The position numbers and the translations under genes are program-made. The notes below the pieces were generated by a model, which saw only the letters and a program-made list of their open reading frames with translations, was not told where the DNA came from and did not search any database. From assembly GCF_022919155.1 (NCBI RefSeq), contig NZ_CP095045.1:2046001-2110000 (forward strand): a stretch of 64,000 bases of DNA, given 5' to 3'. This DNA comes from Leucobacter allii (GTDB lineage Bacteria; Actinomycetota; Actinomycetes; Actinomycetales; Microbacteriaceae). Below, piece by piece: positions 8,876-17,340 of this stretch (positions are counted from its first letter, which is position 1; every line of letters begins with the position of its first letter).

Positions 8876-10327
8876 CTATCTCCAGCGCGGCGCGTCGCTC
8901 CCGATCTCCCGCGCCGGAAGCTCCGCCTCGAACGACACGCCCGTGAGCGCGAGCGGCTGACGAAGCCGCCGTGCCGGCCCCCACGCGGTGCGCTCGATGC
9001 CCGGCGCCAGATCCGCGGCGGTCTCCGCGCGCATGCCGGGTCCCGGCGGGATCGGGGCGTGCGGTGCGAGCAGCGCCGCCGTTCGCGCGAGCGAGAGCGA
9101 CGCCCGACTCCCCCGACCGGTCCGCGCGCGTCGCGCGAGCCCCTGCACGGCCGCGCGAGCGAGCAGGAAGCCGGTCGCGTGATCGAGCGCCTGCACGGGC
9201 AGCGGGATCGGCCGCTCGCGTCCGAAGACGCGCATGCCGGCCTCCGCGATCCCCGTGGACATCTGCACGAGACTGTCGAATCCCCGGCGCGCCGCCCACG
9301 GCCCGGACCAGCCGTAGGCGCTCAGCCGCGCCTCGACGAGGCCGGGGCGCGCATCCTCCCGCACCGTCGCCCCGAGCCCCAGTCCGTCGAGCGCACCCGG
9401 TCGATAGCCGTGCACGAGCACATCGGCGTCCGAGAGGAGGTCGAGCAGGCGCTCGCGCCCCTCGGCGCGGCGCAGATCGAGACGCGCGGTGCGCTTGCCT
9501 GGCATCACCTCCGGCACGACGCCCGGTTCGTCCCAATCCGGCGGATCGATCCGGAGCACCTCGGCGCCGAGATGCGCGAGGAGCCGCGTGGCGATCGGGC
9601 CGGCGAGCACGCGGGTGAGATCGAGCACCCGGATGCCGCGGAGCGGCCTGGCGCGATCGGCGCCCGAGCGCGGAGCGTCGAGGTCCGCGCGGCCCGCGGT
9701 GGGCGCCCAGCGGATCACGGGATCGACGGCGACGCTGCGCCCCGGCGCGCTCGCCCGCCAGTCCGCCGCCGTGCGCATCGCCGCGGCGCACCCGCCCGCG
9801 AGGTGCACCGCCGACTCGAGCTCCTCGGCGCGCCAGCGGACGACCGCCGCCGCGACCCGCTCGCGGTCGGGCGGCGCATCGAGCACGACTAGCGCCGCCG
9901 CCCGGTGCGCCGGCACATTCGTGTGCAGGCGGATCCAGCCGTCGGCGGTCCGGTAGTCCCCCGCGATCGGGTCCCAGGGCGGCGGCGGAGCCCAGCCGAT
10001 GGGGCGCAGCGAGGAGCCGAAGCCGAGCGAGGCGAGGCGTCGGTCCACGACGAGGTCCGGCCGTTCGCCCAGCGCCGCCGCGCACCAGTCCGCGATCCCG
10101 AGACCCGCCGCGGCGACCGCGGCGCTCGCGAGCGCGGTGACCGGGAGCGCTGCGGGCAGCGCTCCCGCACCCCGGATCGCGACGCGGGGCGCCGCGCCGC
10201 CTCGCGCGCCGCATCGCGCACCGCCTCGCGCGGCGCCGTCCGGCGCCTCGCCGTCCGGCGCGCCCGAGGCCATGATCTCCTCGAGCATGCGCGTCTCCAT
10301 CGGGTCGGAGGCGTGATGCTCGTCCAT
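8876..10327 (-). CDS. CaiB/BaiF class III CoA-transferase
   Basis: Protein of 483 residues that would move CoA between carboxylic acids. The second half is the recognisable family domain: LRGIRVLDLTRVLAGPIATRLLAHLGAEVLRID is its typical N-terminal strand and helix, followed by PGKRTARLDLR, LVHGYRPGALDGLGLG and the catalytic aspartate in RRGFDSLVQMSTG. The first 220 residues are a divergent half-domain, as in two-lobed fused members of the family. An alanine/glycine/arginine-rich stretch lies near residues 22-50. The start at 10327 has a purine-rich site too close to the ATG, so a later start at METRM is possible. It is on the same strand as, and follows, the flavoprotein monooxygenase. Confidence 0.8.
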   Translation of the reverse strand: MDEHHASDPMETRMLEEIMASGAPDGEAPDGAARGGARCGARGGAAPRVAIRGAGALPAALPVTALASAAVAAAGLGIADWCAAALGERPDLVVDRRLASLGFGSSLRPIGWAPPPPWDPIAGDYRTADGWIRLHTNVPAHRAAALVVLDAPPDRERVAAAVVRWRAEELESAVHLAGGCAAAMRTAADWRASAPGRSVAVDPVIRWAPTAGRADLDAPRSGADRARPLRGIRVLDLTRVLAGPIATRLLAHLGAEVLRIDPPDWDEPGVVPEVMPGKRTARLDLRRAEGRERLLDLLSDADVLVHGYRPGALDGLGLGATVREDARPGLVEARLSAYGWSGPWAARRGFDSLVQMSTGIAEAGMRVFGRERPIPLPVQALDHATGFLLARAAVQGLARRARTGRGSRASLSLARTAALLAPHAPIPPGPGMRAETAADLAPGIERTAWGPARRLRQPLALTGVSFEAELPAREIGSDAPRWR

Positions 10328-10377
10328 CTCCCCAGGCTACGCCCGCGACCGGGGCGGCGCATCGCCCGCGGAGTCGC

Positions 10378-12288
10378 CTAGCCGCGCGGCAGCAGGAGCC
10401 CCTCGAAGAACTCGCCGAGCAGTTCGGGGCGATCGAGGGGCAGGATCGCCGACACGTAGTGATCGGGACGCACCACGATCGCGACGCCCGCGCGCGAGAC
10501 GCCGCGGAGCTCGAAGATGTCCTCCTCCGGCAGCGCCGCGTAGACCTTCTCGTAGTCGGTGAGCCCGAAGGGTCCGGAGGCCGGGAGGAACAGCCGCGGC
10601 ACGCGCGCGAGGTCGACCTCGTGATGGTGCTCGGGGTAGACGGCCTTCACATCGAAGAGCGCGTCGAGGTCGGCGCCGTGCGGGGTGAAGCGGGCGACGG
10701 GCGAGGCGGGACCCTCGGCCAGCCACGCGGCCCAGCGCTCGAGCCGTTCCCCGCCCGCGTCGGCGAAGGCGTAGATGCGGAATCGGCCGTCGGCGCGATG
10801 GTGGTGCCCGAGGTGCACCTCGACGGCGTCGGCCACGCGGGTCGTCCGCACGGATTTGAAGCGCTTGCCGATGGGGAACCCGCTCGCGAGCTCCTGATGC
10901 GCTCCGTCGCTCGTGAGCATCGACGCCGTGTACTCGGTCATGAACCCCGCGGGGAACTCCGCCGTGCGGACGTAGAACTCCTCGACCTCGCCGGGCGAGT
11001 CGAACTCCTCGGGCTTCTTCGCCATGAGCGTCGACCACTCGTGATCGAAGTCGATGAGATTCTTCGAGGTCACCCAGCGCTCATCCGAGTAGGTGCGCAG
11101 CAGCGACTCGGGGCTGCGGCCCTCGAGCACGTAGCCGAGCTTCCAGCCGAGGTTCCAGCCGTCCTGCATGGAGACGTTCATGCCCTGACCGGCCTTCGCG
11201 CTGTGCGTGTGGCAGGCGTCGCCCATCAGGAAGACGCGCGGCTTCCCGTCGGGCGACGTGGCGGCGTCGTCGAAGCGGTCGGTGAGCCGGTGGGCGACCT
11301 CGTAGACGCTGTGCCAGGGCACGTCGCGCACGTCGAGGGTGTAGGGGTGCAGGATCGCGTTCGCCCGTGCGATGACCTCCTCGAGGGGGGTGTCTCGGAC
11401 CCTGCCGCCGTCCTGCTCGTCGGTCTCGCCGAGGTCGACGTAGATGCGGGCGAGGTGGTTGCCCTCGCGCGGGATGTGGAGGATGCTGCCCGCCTCGGAG
11501 TGGATGATGCACTTCTTGCGGTAGTCGGGGAAGTCGGTGACGGCGAGCACGTCCATGACGCCCCAGGCGTGCAGGGAGGTGGAGCCCGCGAGCGAGCCGC
11601 CGATCGCGCGGCGCACGGCCGAGCGGGCGCCGTCGGCCCCGACCACGTACTTCGCGCGCACGACGACGGACTCGCCGTCCTCGGCGCCCGCCGCGCGGGC
11701 GGTGCCGATGCCGGCGCCGGCGTATCCGGCGACCCGTCGCAGGGTCACCTCGACGGGGTACTCCCCCTCGCCGAGCACCTCCAGGCCGACGAACTCGTAG
11801 CCGTAGTCGACGTCGCCGCGCGCCGGGGCGTTGCGCGCGAACTCGGCGAAGTAGTCGATCACCCGCGCCTGGTTGACGATGAGGTGCGGGAACTCGCTGA
11901 TGCCCTTCGGATCGTCGGGGGTGATCGCGCTGCGCACGATGTTCTCGGGCCGCTCCGGATCCGGCGACCAGAAGTCGGTCTCGGTGATCTGGTAGGCCTC
12001 CTCGATGATGCGGCGGGCGAAGCCGAAGGCCTGGAACGTCTCCACGCTGCGCGCCTGAATCCCGTCGGCCTGCCCGAGCACGAGCCGGCCGTCACGGCGC
12101 TCGACGACGCGCGTGACGACGTTCGGGAACTGGGCGAGCTGCGCCGCGGCGACGATGCCGGCGGGACCGGAGCCGACGATGAGCACATCGATCTCCGCGG
12201 GCAGTTCCTGCGGTCGGTCGAGGCCGACGCCGGCGGCCGGCTGGATGCGCGGATCGGTGGAGACGTATCCGTGATGGTGGAACTGCAT
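10378..12288 (-). CDS. FAD-dependent aromatic monooxygenase (phenol 2-/3-hydroxybenzoate 4-monooxygenase type)
   Basis: Class A flavoprotein hydroxylase of 636 residues, expected to hydroxylate a phenolic ring using NAD(P)H and O2. The three diagnostic motifs are present: VGSGPAGIVAAAQL (FAD ADP binding), GADGARS (DG motif) and GDACHTHSAKAGQGMN (flavin ribityl binding). The C-terminal thioredoxin-like domain of the phenol hydroxylase group is also visible, ending in VVRPDHYVSAILPLDRP. The ATG at 12288 has a GAGGAG site; the longer frame upstream is not conserved with the paralogue at 32416-34281, which begins at the same point. It is divergent from the IclR gene, with a palindromic operator between them. 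Confidence 0.9.
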   Translation of the reverse strand: MQFHHHGYVSTDPRIQPAAGVGLDRPQELPAEIDVLIVGSGPAGIVAAAQLAQFPNVVTRVVERRDGRLVLGQADGIQARSVETFQAFGFARRIIEEAYQITETDFWSPDPERPENIVRSAITPDDPKGISEFPHLIVNQARVIDYFAEFARNAPARGDVDYGYEFVGLEVLGEGEYPVEVTLRRVAGYAGAGIGTARAAGAEDGESVVVRAKYVVGADGARSAVRRAIGGSLAGSTSLHAWGVMDVLAVTDFPDYRKKCIIHSEAGSILHIPREGNHLARIYVDLGETDEQDGGRVRDTPLEEVIARANAILHPYTLDVRDVPWHSVYEVAHRLTDRFDDAATSPDGKPRVFLMGDACHTHSAKAGQGMNVSMQDGWNLGWKLGYVLEGRSPESLLRTYSDERWVTSKNLIDFDHEWSTLMAKKPEEFDSPGEVEEFYVRTAEFPAGFMTEYTASMLTSDGAHQELASGFPIGKRFKSVRTTRVADAVEVHLGHHHRADGRFRIYAFADAGGERLERWAAWLAEGPASPVARFTPHGADLDALFDVKAVYPEHHHEVDLARVPRLFLPASGPFGLTDYEKVYAALPEEDIFELRGVSRAGVAIVVRPDHYVSAILPLDRPELLGEFFEGLLLPRG

Positions 12289-12370
12289 TGTTTCTCCTCG
12301 CTGGTGCCGCGGAGCCGTGCTGCGCCCCGGTGCCGGGCACCGGTCCGTCCTCATGCCTCCGCGCCCAAAA

Positions 12371-12387
12371 TGTTCAATAATTGAACA
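12371..12387. promoter_or_regulatory. Palindromic operator between monooxygenase and iclR-type gene
   Basis: A 17-bp palindrome, TGTTCAATAATTGAACA, has 8-bp arms that are exact reverse complements around one base. It lies in the AT-rich part of the 224-bp divergent gap between the flavoprotein monooxygenase and the IclR-type regulator. A further half-like site, TTTGAATAA, follows. The position and symmetry fit the binding site of the neighbouring IclR protein, controlling both genes. Binding is inferred. Confidence 0.65.
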
Positions 12388-12512
12388 CATCGTTTGAATA
12401 ACGCACAGACAGAATATCGTGAGGGCTCGGCCCGCACAACACGCGGGCGCATCCCGCTTGCGCCGCCGCGCCGCGGCACGGGCGGGCGCCGCTTTCGAGG
12501 AGAATGGACGCT

Positions 12513-13232
12513 ATGACCCCCTCACCCGAGACCGGGACCACGCCCGCGGGCTCCCAGACGCTCTCCCGCGGACTCCGCGCACTCGAACTCCTCGCGGAGG
12601 CGGAGACCCCGATCTCGATCGCGGAGCTCGCCGAGGGGCTCGGCGTGCACCGTTCGAACGCGTACCGCATCCTCCGCACCCTCGAGGAGCACCGCTTCGT
12701 CGCGCGGGATCAGGCGGGGCTCATCCGGCTCGGGCCGAAGCTCACCGTGCTCGCCCGCGGCGTCGCGCCCGCCCTCCACACCGCCGCGATGCCGGCCGTC
12801 ACGCGACTCGCCTACGCCCTCGGCATGACCGCCTTCGTCACCGTGCTCGACGCCGTGGAGGTCGTCACCCTCGTCACGGTGGAACCGGCGAACGTCCCCG
12901 CGAGCATCTCCCGCAATCCGGGTGTCCGTCACCCGGTCGACCGCGGGGCGCCCGCGCACGCGATCGAGTCGTCGCTGACCCCGACCGAGCGGGCGGCCAT
13001 GCTCGGCGACACGGAGTTCAGCGCCGCGGCGCTCGAGGCCCGGGCCCTCGGCTACGCGCTCAGCCGCAGCGAGGTCATCGACGGCGTCGCGGCCATCGCC
13101 GTGCCCCTGAGGATCCCCGGGGAGCCGCCGGCCGCGCTCGCGGTCGTGCACTTCATGCTGCCCGAGAACCTCGAGGAGGTCGTCGCGGAGCTCACGGATG
13201 CGGCGGAGGAGATCGCGCGCAGCTATCGATGA
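12513..13232 (+). CDS. IclR family transcriptional regulator
   Basis: Regulator of about 239 residues with an N-terminal winged helix-turn-helix (SRGLRALELLAEAETPISIAELAEGLGVHRSNAYRILRTL, in pieces) and a C-terminal effector-binding domain. That domain contains the family segments VRHPVDRGAPAHAIES and EVIDGVAAIAVPL. IclR proteins often control aromatic and acid catabolism and respond to a pathway metabolite. I prefer ATG 12513, which places GAGGAG about nine bases upstream. The in-frame ATG at 12504 would have almost no spacing. It probably regulates the divergent monooxygenase and perhaps the downstream ThDP enzyme. Confidence 0.9.
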   Translation: MTPSPETGTTPAGSQTLSRGLRALELLAEAETPISIAELAEGLGVHRSNAYRILRTLEEHRFVARDQAGLIRLGPKLTVLARGVAPALHTAAMPAVTRLAYALGMTAFVTVLDAVEVVTLVTVEPANVPASISRNPGVRHPVDRGAPAHAIESSLTPTERAAMLGDTEFSAAALEARALGYALSRSEVIDGVAAIAVPLRIPGEPPAALAVVHFMLPENLEEVVAELTDAAEEIARSYR

Positions 13233-13391
13233 GCGCAGGCGCCTCGATATGATGTGATCGTCCAGTCCGGTCGGAGCGATCCGGCCCGGCCGGAGAAGGC
13301 GCTCGAAAAAGGGGCGCTGCTGTCGCGCGATGGGCGCGCGACGAGACATACACGGTCCCCGACTCCCCGCATCATTCGCAAAGGAACTGTG

Positions 13392-15197
13392 ATGTCCGCT
13401 CCGACCGCGCTCAGCGCCGCCCTCGCACGCCTGCTCGCCCGCCACACCGACCGCGCCTTCGGGCTCATGGGGAACGGCAACGCCTTCCTCATCGACGCGC
13501 TCGCCGAAGCCGGCGTCGCGTATACGGCCGTGCGCCACGAAGCCGGGACCGTCGCCGCCGCCGACGCCTACACGCGGGTCTCGGGACGGCTCGGGCTCGC
13601 GACGACGACCTACGGCGCCGGCTTCACGAACGCCCTCACCGCGCTCGCCGAGGCCGCGCAGGCCCGTACCCCGATGCTCGTGGTCGTCGGCGACGCCCCG
13701 ACCGGCGGCCCGCGCCCCTGGGACGTCGACCAGGAGATGCTCGCCGCGGCCCTCGGCATCCGCAGCTACACGCTCTCCGTCGCCGATCCGGAACGCACCG
13801 TCGACCGCGCGGTCGCCTACGCCCTCCGGGTCCGCCGCCCCGTCGTGCTCGGCATCCCCTACGACATCGTGAACGCCGAGACGCGGCCCGCGACCGTCGC
13901 GCCGACGGCGGCGTCGATCGACCTCTCCGATCCCGCGACCCTCGCCGCGCTGACCGCCTCGGTCTCGGGGGCCCCGATGCCGTCGGCCCCCGATTCCACG
14001 GTCGGCGCGGGGCCCGATACCCCGGCCGTGGCCCCGGCCAGGCACCAGATCGAAGCGGCCGCGCGCATGCTCCTGGAGGCGGAGCGTCCACTGGTCCTCG
14101 CGGGTCGCGGCGCGCACCTCGCCGCCGCGACCGCGGAGCTCGGCGCGATCGCCGACCGCCTCGGAGCCCTCACGTCGACCACGGCGCTCGCCCGCGGCGT
14201 CTTCCCGCGCGCCGAGTACGACCTCGGCGTGACCGGAGGATTCGGCCAGAGCGCGGCGATGGCGACCGTGGCGACGGCGGACGTCGTGCTCGTCGTCGGC
14301 GCGAGCCTCAACCAGTTCACCATGCGCTTCGGCGAGCTCTTCGGCGCCGGCACGCGCGTGATCCGGATCGATGCCGAGCAGGTCGCCCCGCCGAGGACGG
14401 CCGGTCCCGTCGCCCACGCGCTGCTCCAGGGCGACGCCCGCGAGGTGCTCGCCGCGCTGCTCGATGCGCTCGGCGCGCCCGGGCCCGAGACCCCCGGCGG
14501 GTCCGCCTGGCGCGACCGCGTCGCCGGGCTCGAACCCGGCGGCGCGCTCCGCGTGCGCGATGACGGCGGCGCCGAGCATCCCGACGGGGTGTGCGCCGAC
14601 GGCCGCCTCGATCCTCGGGCCGTGGCCGCGCGCATCGGGGCGCTCCTCCCCGCCGACCGGCACGTGACGAGCGACGGCGGCCACTTCATCGGCTGGGCGA
14701 ACATGTACTGGCCGGTGGCGTCTCCCGAGCGGATGGTCATGGTGGGCACCGCCTACCAGACGATCGGCCTCGGCTTCCCGACGGTCGCGGGCGTCGCCGC
14801 GGCGGCCCCCGGATCCACGGTCGTGCTCTCGACCGGTGACGGCGGCGGGCTCATGGCGCTCGCCGACCTGGAGACCGCCATCCGCACGGCGCCGAGCGCC
14901 GTCATCGTCGTCTGGAACGACGGCGCCTACGGCGCCGAAGTCCACCTGTACGGGGCCATGGGCCTCGACGAGGGCCCGATGCTCATCCCCGATGCCGATT
15001 TCGCCGGCCTGGCCGGCGCGCTCGGCGCGACCGGCGTGCGGGTCGAGCGGCTCGCCGACCTCGACGCGCTCGCGGCGTGGACGCGGGCCGGCGCGCGCGG
15101 CACGATCCTGCTCGACTGCCGCGTCTCCCGCAGCGTCGTCGCCGACTACCAGCGGGAGATCCAGCGGGTCAACGGGCTCGACGCGCCCGAGGCGTAG
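13392..15197 (+). CDS. Thiamine-diphosphate-dependent enzyme, acetolactate synthase-like
   Basis: ThDP enzyme of 601 residues with the PYR, central and PP domains of the acetolactate synthase/benzoylformate decarboxylase superfamily. The ThDP-activating glutamate is in RHEAGTVAAADAY (Glu about 50). The cofactor/magnesium motif begins with GDGGG (about residue 481) and ends with the asparagine of VVWND. The product could be a 2-oxo-acid decarboxylase or carboligase; sequence alone does not separate these. The ATG at 13392 has AAGGA just upstream, and an in-frame GTG immediately before it is an alternative. It follows the IclR gene on the same strand after 159 bases. No FAD-site assignment is claimed. 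Confidence 0.85.
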   Translation: MSAPTALSAALARLLARHTDRAFGLMGNGNAFLIDALAEAGVAYTAVRHEAGTVAAADAYTRVSGRLGLATTTYGAGFTNALTALAEAAQARTPMLVVVGDAPTGGPRPWDVDQEMLAAALGIRSYTLSVADPERTVDRAVAYALRVRRPVVLGIPYDIVNAETRPATVAPTAASIDLSDPATLAALTASVSGAPMPSAPDSTVGAGPDTPAVAPARHQIEAAARMLLEAERPLVLAGRGAHLAAATAELGAIADRLGALTSTTALARGVFPRAEYDLGVTGGFGQSAAMATVATADVVLVVGASLNQFTMRFGELFGAGTRVIRIDAEQVAPPRTAGPVAHALLQGDAREVLAALLDALGAPGPETPGGSAWRDRVAGLEPGGALRVRDDGGAEHPDGVCADGRLDPRAVAARIGALLPADRHVTSDGGHFIGWANMYWPVASPERMVMVGTAYQTIGLGFPTVAGVAAAAPGSTVVLSTGDGGGLMALADLETAIRTAPSAVIVVWNDGAYGAEVHLYGAMGLDEGPMLIPDADFAGLAGALGATGVRVERLADLDALAAWTRAGARGTILLDCRVSRSVVADYQREIQRVNGLDAPEA

Positions 15198-15284
15198 CGG
15201 TCCGGAGCCCGCTCCCGGGCGCCGCCGCGCGCCGCTTCGCCCGCCCTACCGCTCAACCCGCCCGCCCCTCCCGATCCCGCTCTT

Positions 15285-15345
15285 CTTCGCACGTCAGTCG
15301 TTGCGGCTTCGCGGCCTCCCGAGCCGCACCGACTGACGTGCGAAG
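15285..15345. repeat. Dispersed palindromic repeat, copy 1
   Basis: Left arm 15285-15308 starts CTTCGCACGTCAGTCG. Right arm 15322-15345 is its reverse complement with one mismatch. The loop is 13 bases. Closely related copies lie at 26128-26186 and 28277-28335. This copy lies between two convergent genes, and on the amidohydrolase side it is preceded by a C-rich tract. It could be a transcript 3'-end element. Confidence 0.8.
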
Positions 15346-15362
15346 GGAAGCGCGGAGAGGGG

Positions 15363-15485
15363 TCGGGCGGCGGGTCGGGCGGCTCAGCAGGCAGGCAGGG
15401 CGGGGCGGGGCGCCGCGGGAGCGGCGGGTCCGGCAGTCGGGGCGGGCGGCGGGTCCGGCGGGTCAGCAGGCTGGCGGGGCGGGAG
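15363..15485. repeat. G-rich tract with 40-bp direct repeat at the amidohydrolase 3' end
   Basis: A segment beginning GGGCGGCGGGTCGGGCGG near 15365 recurs near 15443 with few changes, about 78 bases later. The second copy contains the stop codon of the amidohydrolase and the first lies downstream of it, so the gene end has been partly duplicated. Bases 15361-15460 on the plus strand hold 60 G and 28 C, so the amidohydrolase transcript would be C-rich here. Confidence 0.65.
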
Positions 15486-17340
15486 CGGGTGCGGCGGATG
15501 GGCCGGGATCACCGGCGACGACGCGTCCCGCGACCACGGTGCAGACGTTTCGCGTGGCGATGATCGCCTCGCGGGGCCCCGCGAACGGGTCGCGATCGGC
15601 GATCGCGAGATCGGCCCGCTCGCCGACCCGCACACGGCCCGAATCGCCGAGCACGAGCTCCGCCGAGCCGCTCGTGTACGCCGCGAGCGCCTCGGCGAGG
15701 GTGAGCGCCTGCCCGGCATCGAGCACGTCGGGCGCGTCGCCCGGCGCCTCGGGAAGTCCATCGAACGTGTCGCTCGGCGCCTCGGAACCGTCGCCCGGCG
15801 CCTCGCGACTGCTCCCCGGGGCCTCGCGACTGCCGCCTGGGGCCTCAGGACTGCTCTCCGGCGCCGCGGCTCCCTCGGCCGCGCCCGATTCCCCGGGCTG
15901 CCCGGGCGGCTCGGGCAACGAACGGTTCACGGCGACGTGGATCGCGAGCCACGGGTCCGGCGGCGAGACGGGCCAGTCGGAACCCATGGCGAGATCGGCT
16001 CCGCCGTCGGCGAGCGCGCGGAACGGGTAGCCGCGCCGCATCCGCTCCTCCCCGATCATGGGCACGACGTGCGGATCGGGCGCGGCCCAGAGCGCCTGCA
16101 TGTTGGCCGTGACCCCCAGCGGGCCGAAGCGCGCCGCATCCTCCGGGTGGATCATCGACAGATGGGCGATGTGGTGGCGGGGCCCCGGGCCGTTCGCGGC
16201 GCGGGCCGCCTCGATCGCATCGAGGGCGACGCGCACCCCGCGGTCGCCCATGACGTGCAGATGCAGGGCGAAGCCCGCGGCGTCGAGCCGGGTCACGAAC
16301 TCCCGGATCGCCTCCTCCTCGAAGTGCAGCTCCCCGACGTCCCCGGCACCCCCGGCATCCCCGGCAGCCCCGGCCTCCGAGGCGTCGACGTCGCCGTGGG
16401 CGCAGTACGGCTCGAGGAGCGCTGCCGTGCCGCCGTGCGGCACCCCGTCGATCATCGCCTTCGCCGTGCCCGTCGCGAAGCCCGCCGCGGCGTGCTCTGC
16501 GCGCAGGCGGATGAATCGCTCGACGAGGCCGGGCACCTCAGCGCCGCGCAGGCCCGGGGCGATCCACAGCGCCCCGGAGACGCGGCTCGGCAGCGTCCCC
16601 TCGCGGATGCTCCTGACGTAGGCGGCCGAGCAATCGGCCTTGCCGTTGTACTCCCCGAGAATCGCCTCGTGCCAGCCGGTGATCCCGAGCGACCAGAGAT
16701 GTTCCTGGGCGTTCAGCAGCCCGGCGACGATCTCGTCCTCGCCGGCGGGAGGGATCGCCCGCCCCACGAGCTCGGCCGCGGTCTCGTTGAGGTAGCCGGT
16801 CGGCTCTCCGGACGCGTCCGTGTGCACGCGCCCGTTGCGCGGTTGCGGGGTGTCGCGCGTGATGCCCGCGAGCGCGAGTGCGCGCGAGTTCACCCACAGC
16901 GTGTGGTGCCCGGCGTCCGACAGCGCCACGGGCCGGTCCGGCGCGATCTCGTCGAGCACGGCGCGCGTCGGGTGCGGGAACAGCTCGTGGCTCCAGCCGC
17001 CTCCGGTGAGCCACTCCCCCGGCGGCGCCGCGGCGGCGGCCCGCGCGATCAGCGCGAGCGTCTCCTCGACATCGCGCGCGCCGCTCAGGTCGAGGCTCAG
17101 CCGCTCGACGCCGGCGAAGGCGGCGTGCACGTGGGCGTCGACGAACCCGGGGGCGATGAGTCCGCCGCGCACGTCGATGACGCGCGTCGTGGGGCCGCGC
17201 AGCGCGAGGATGCGCGCGTCGTCGCCGACGGCCACGATGCGCTCGCCCCGCACCGCGACGGCCGTGCCGCCGGTGCGGACGCGGCCGTCGAAGACCCGGC
17301 CGGAGACGATGCAGAGGTCTGCGGGGAGTGCCTGGGTCAT
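15463..17340 (-). CDS. Amidohydrolase, YtcJ/exoenzyme-regulatory-protein type
   Basis: Metal-dependent amidohydrolase of 625 residues. The HxH metal pair is in GFVDAHVHAAF (His about 70 and 72), with later ligand motifs at HLHVMGDRG, HHIAHLSMIH and GSDWPVSPPDPW. Residues of about 474-541 are a low-complexity insert rich in Glu, Ala, Pro, Gly and Ser, made of repeats such as EAPGSSR. It falls where relatives have a short loop. The ATG overlaps the stop of the ABC ATPase as ATGA, so it is the last gene of the oligopeptide transporter unit. It may hydrolyse the imported amide. The substrate is unknown. Confidence 0.85.
   Translation of the reverse strand: MTQALPADLCIVSGRVFDGRVRTGGTAVAVRGERIVAVGDDARILALRGPTTRVIDVRGGLIAPGFVDAHVHAAFAGVERLSLDLSGARDVEETLALIARAAAAAPPGEWLTGGGWSHELFPHPTRAVLDEIAPDRPVALSDAGHHTLWVNSRALALAGITRDTPQPRNGRVHTDASGEPTGYLNETAAELVGRAIPPAGEDEIVAGLLNAQEHLWSLGITGWHEAILGEYNGKADCSAAYVRSIREGTLPSRVSGALWIAPGLRGAEVPGLVERFIRLRAEHAAAGFATGTAKAMIDGVPHGGTAALLEPYCAHGDVDASEAGAAGDAGGAGDVGELHFEEEAIREFVTRLDAAGFALHLHVMGDRGVRVALDAIEAARAANGPGPRHHIAHLSMIHPEDAARFGPLGVTANMQALWAAPDPHVVPMIGEERMRRGYPFRALADGGADLAMGSDWPVSPPDPWLAIHVAVNRSLPEPPGQPGESGAAEGAAAPESSPEAPGGSREAPGSSREAPGDGSEAPSDTFDGLPEAPGDAPDVLDAGQALTLAEALAAYTSGSAELVLGDSGRVRVGERADLAIADRDPFAGPREAIIATRNVCTVVAGRVVAGDPGPSAAPAPAPPAC

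Noticed and set aside
12522..14945. Long minus-strand frame antisense to the IclR and ThDP genes
   Set aside because: It crosses two divergent-function genes that have strong motifs on the plus strand, so it is a composition artefact.
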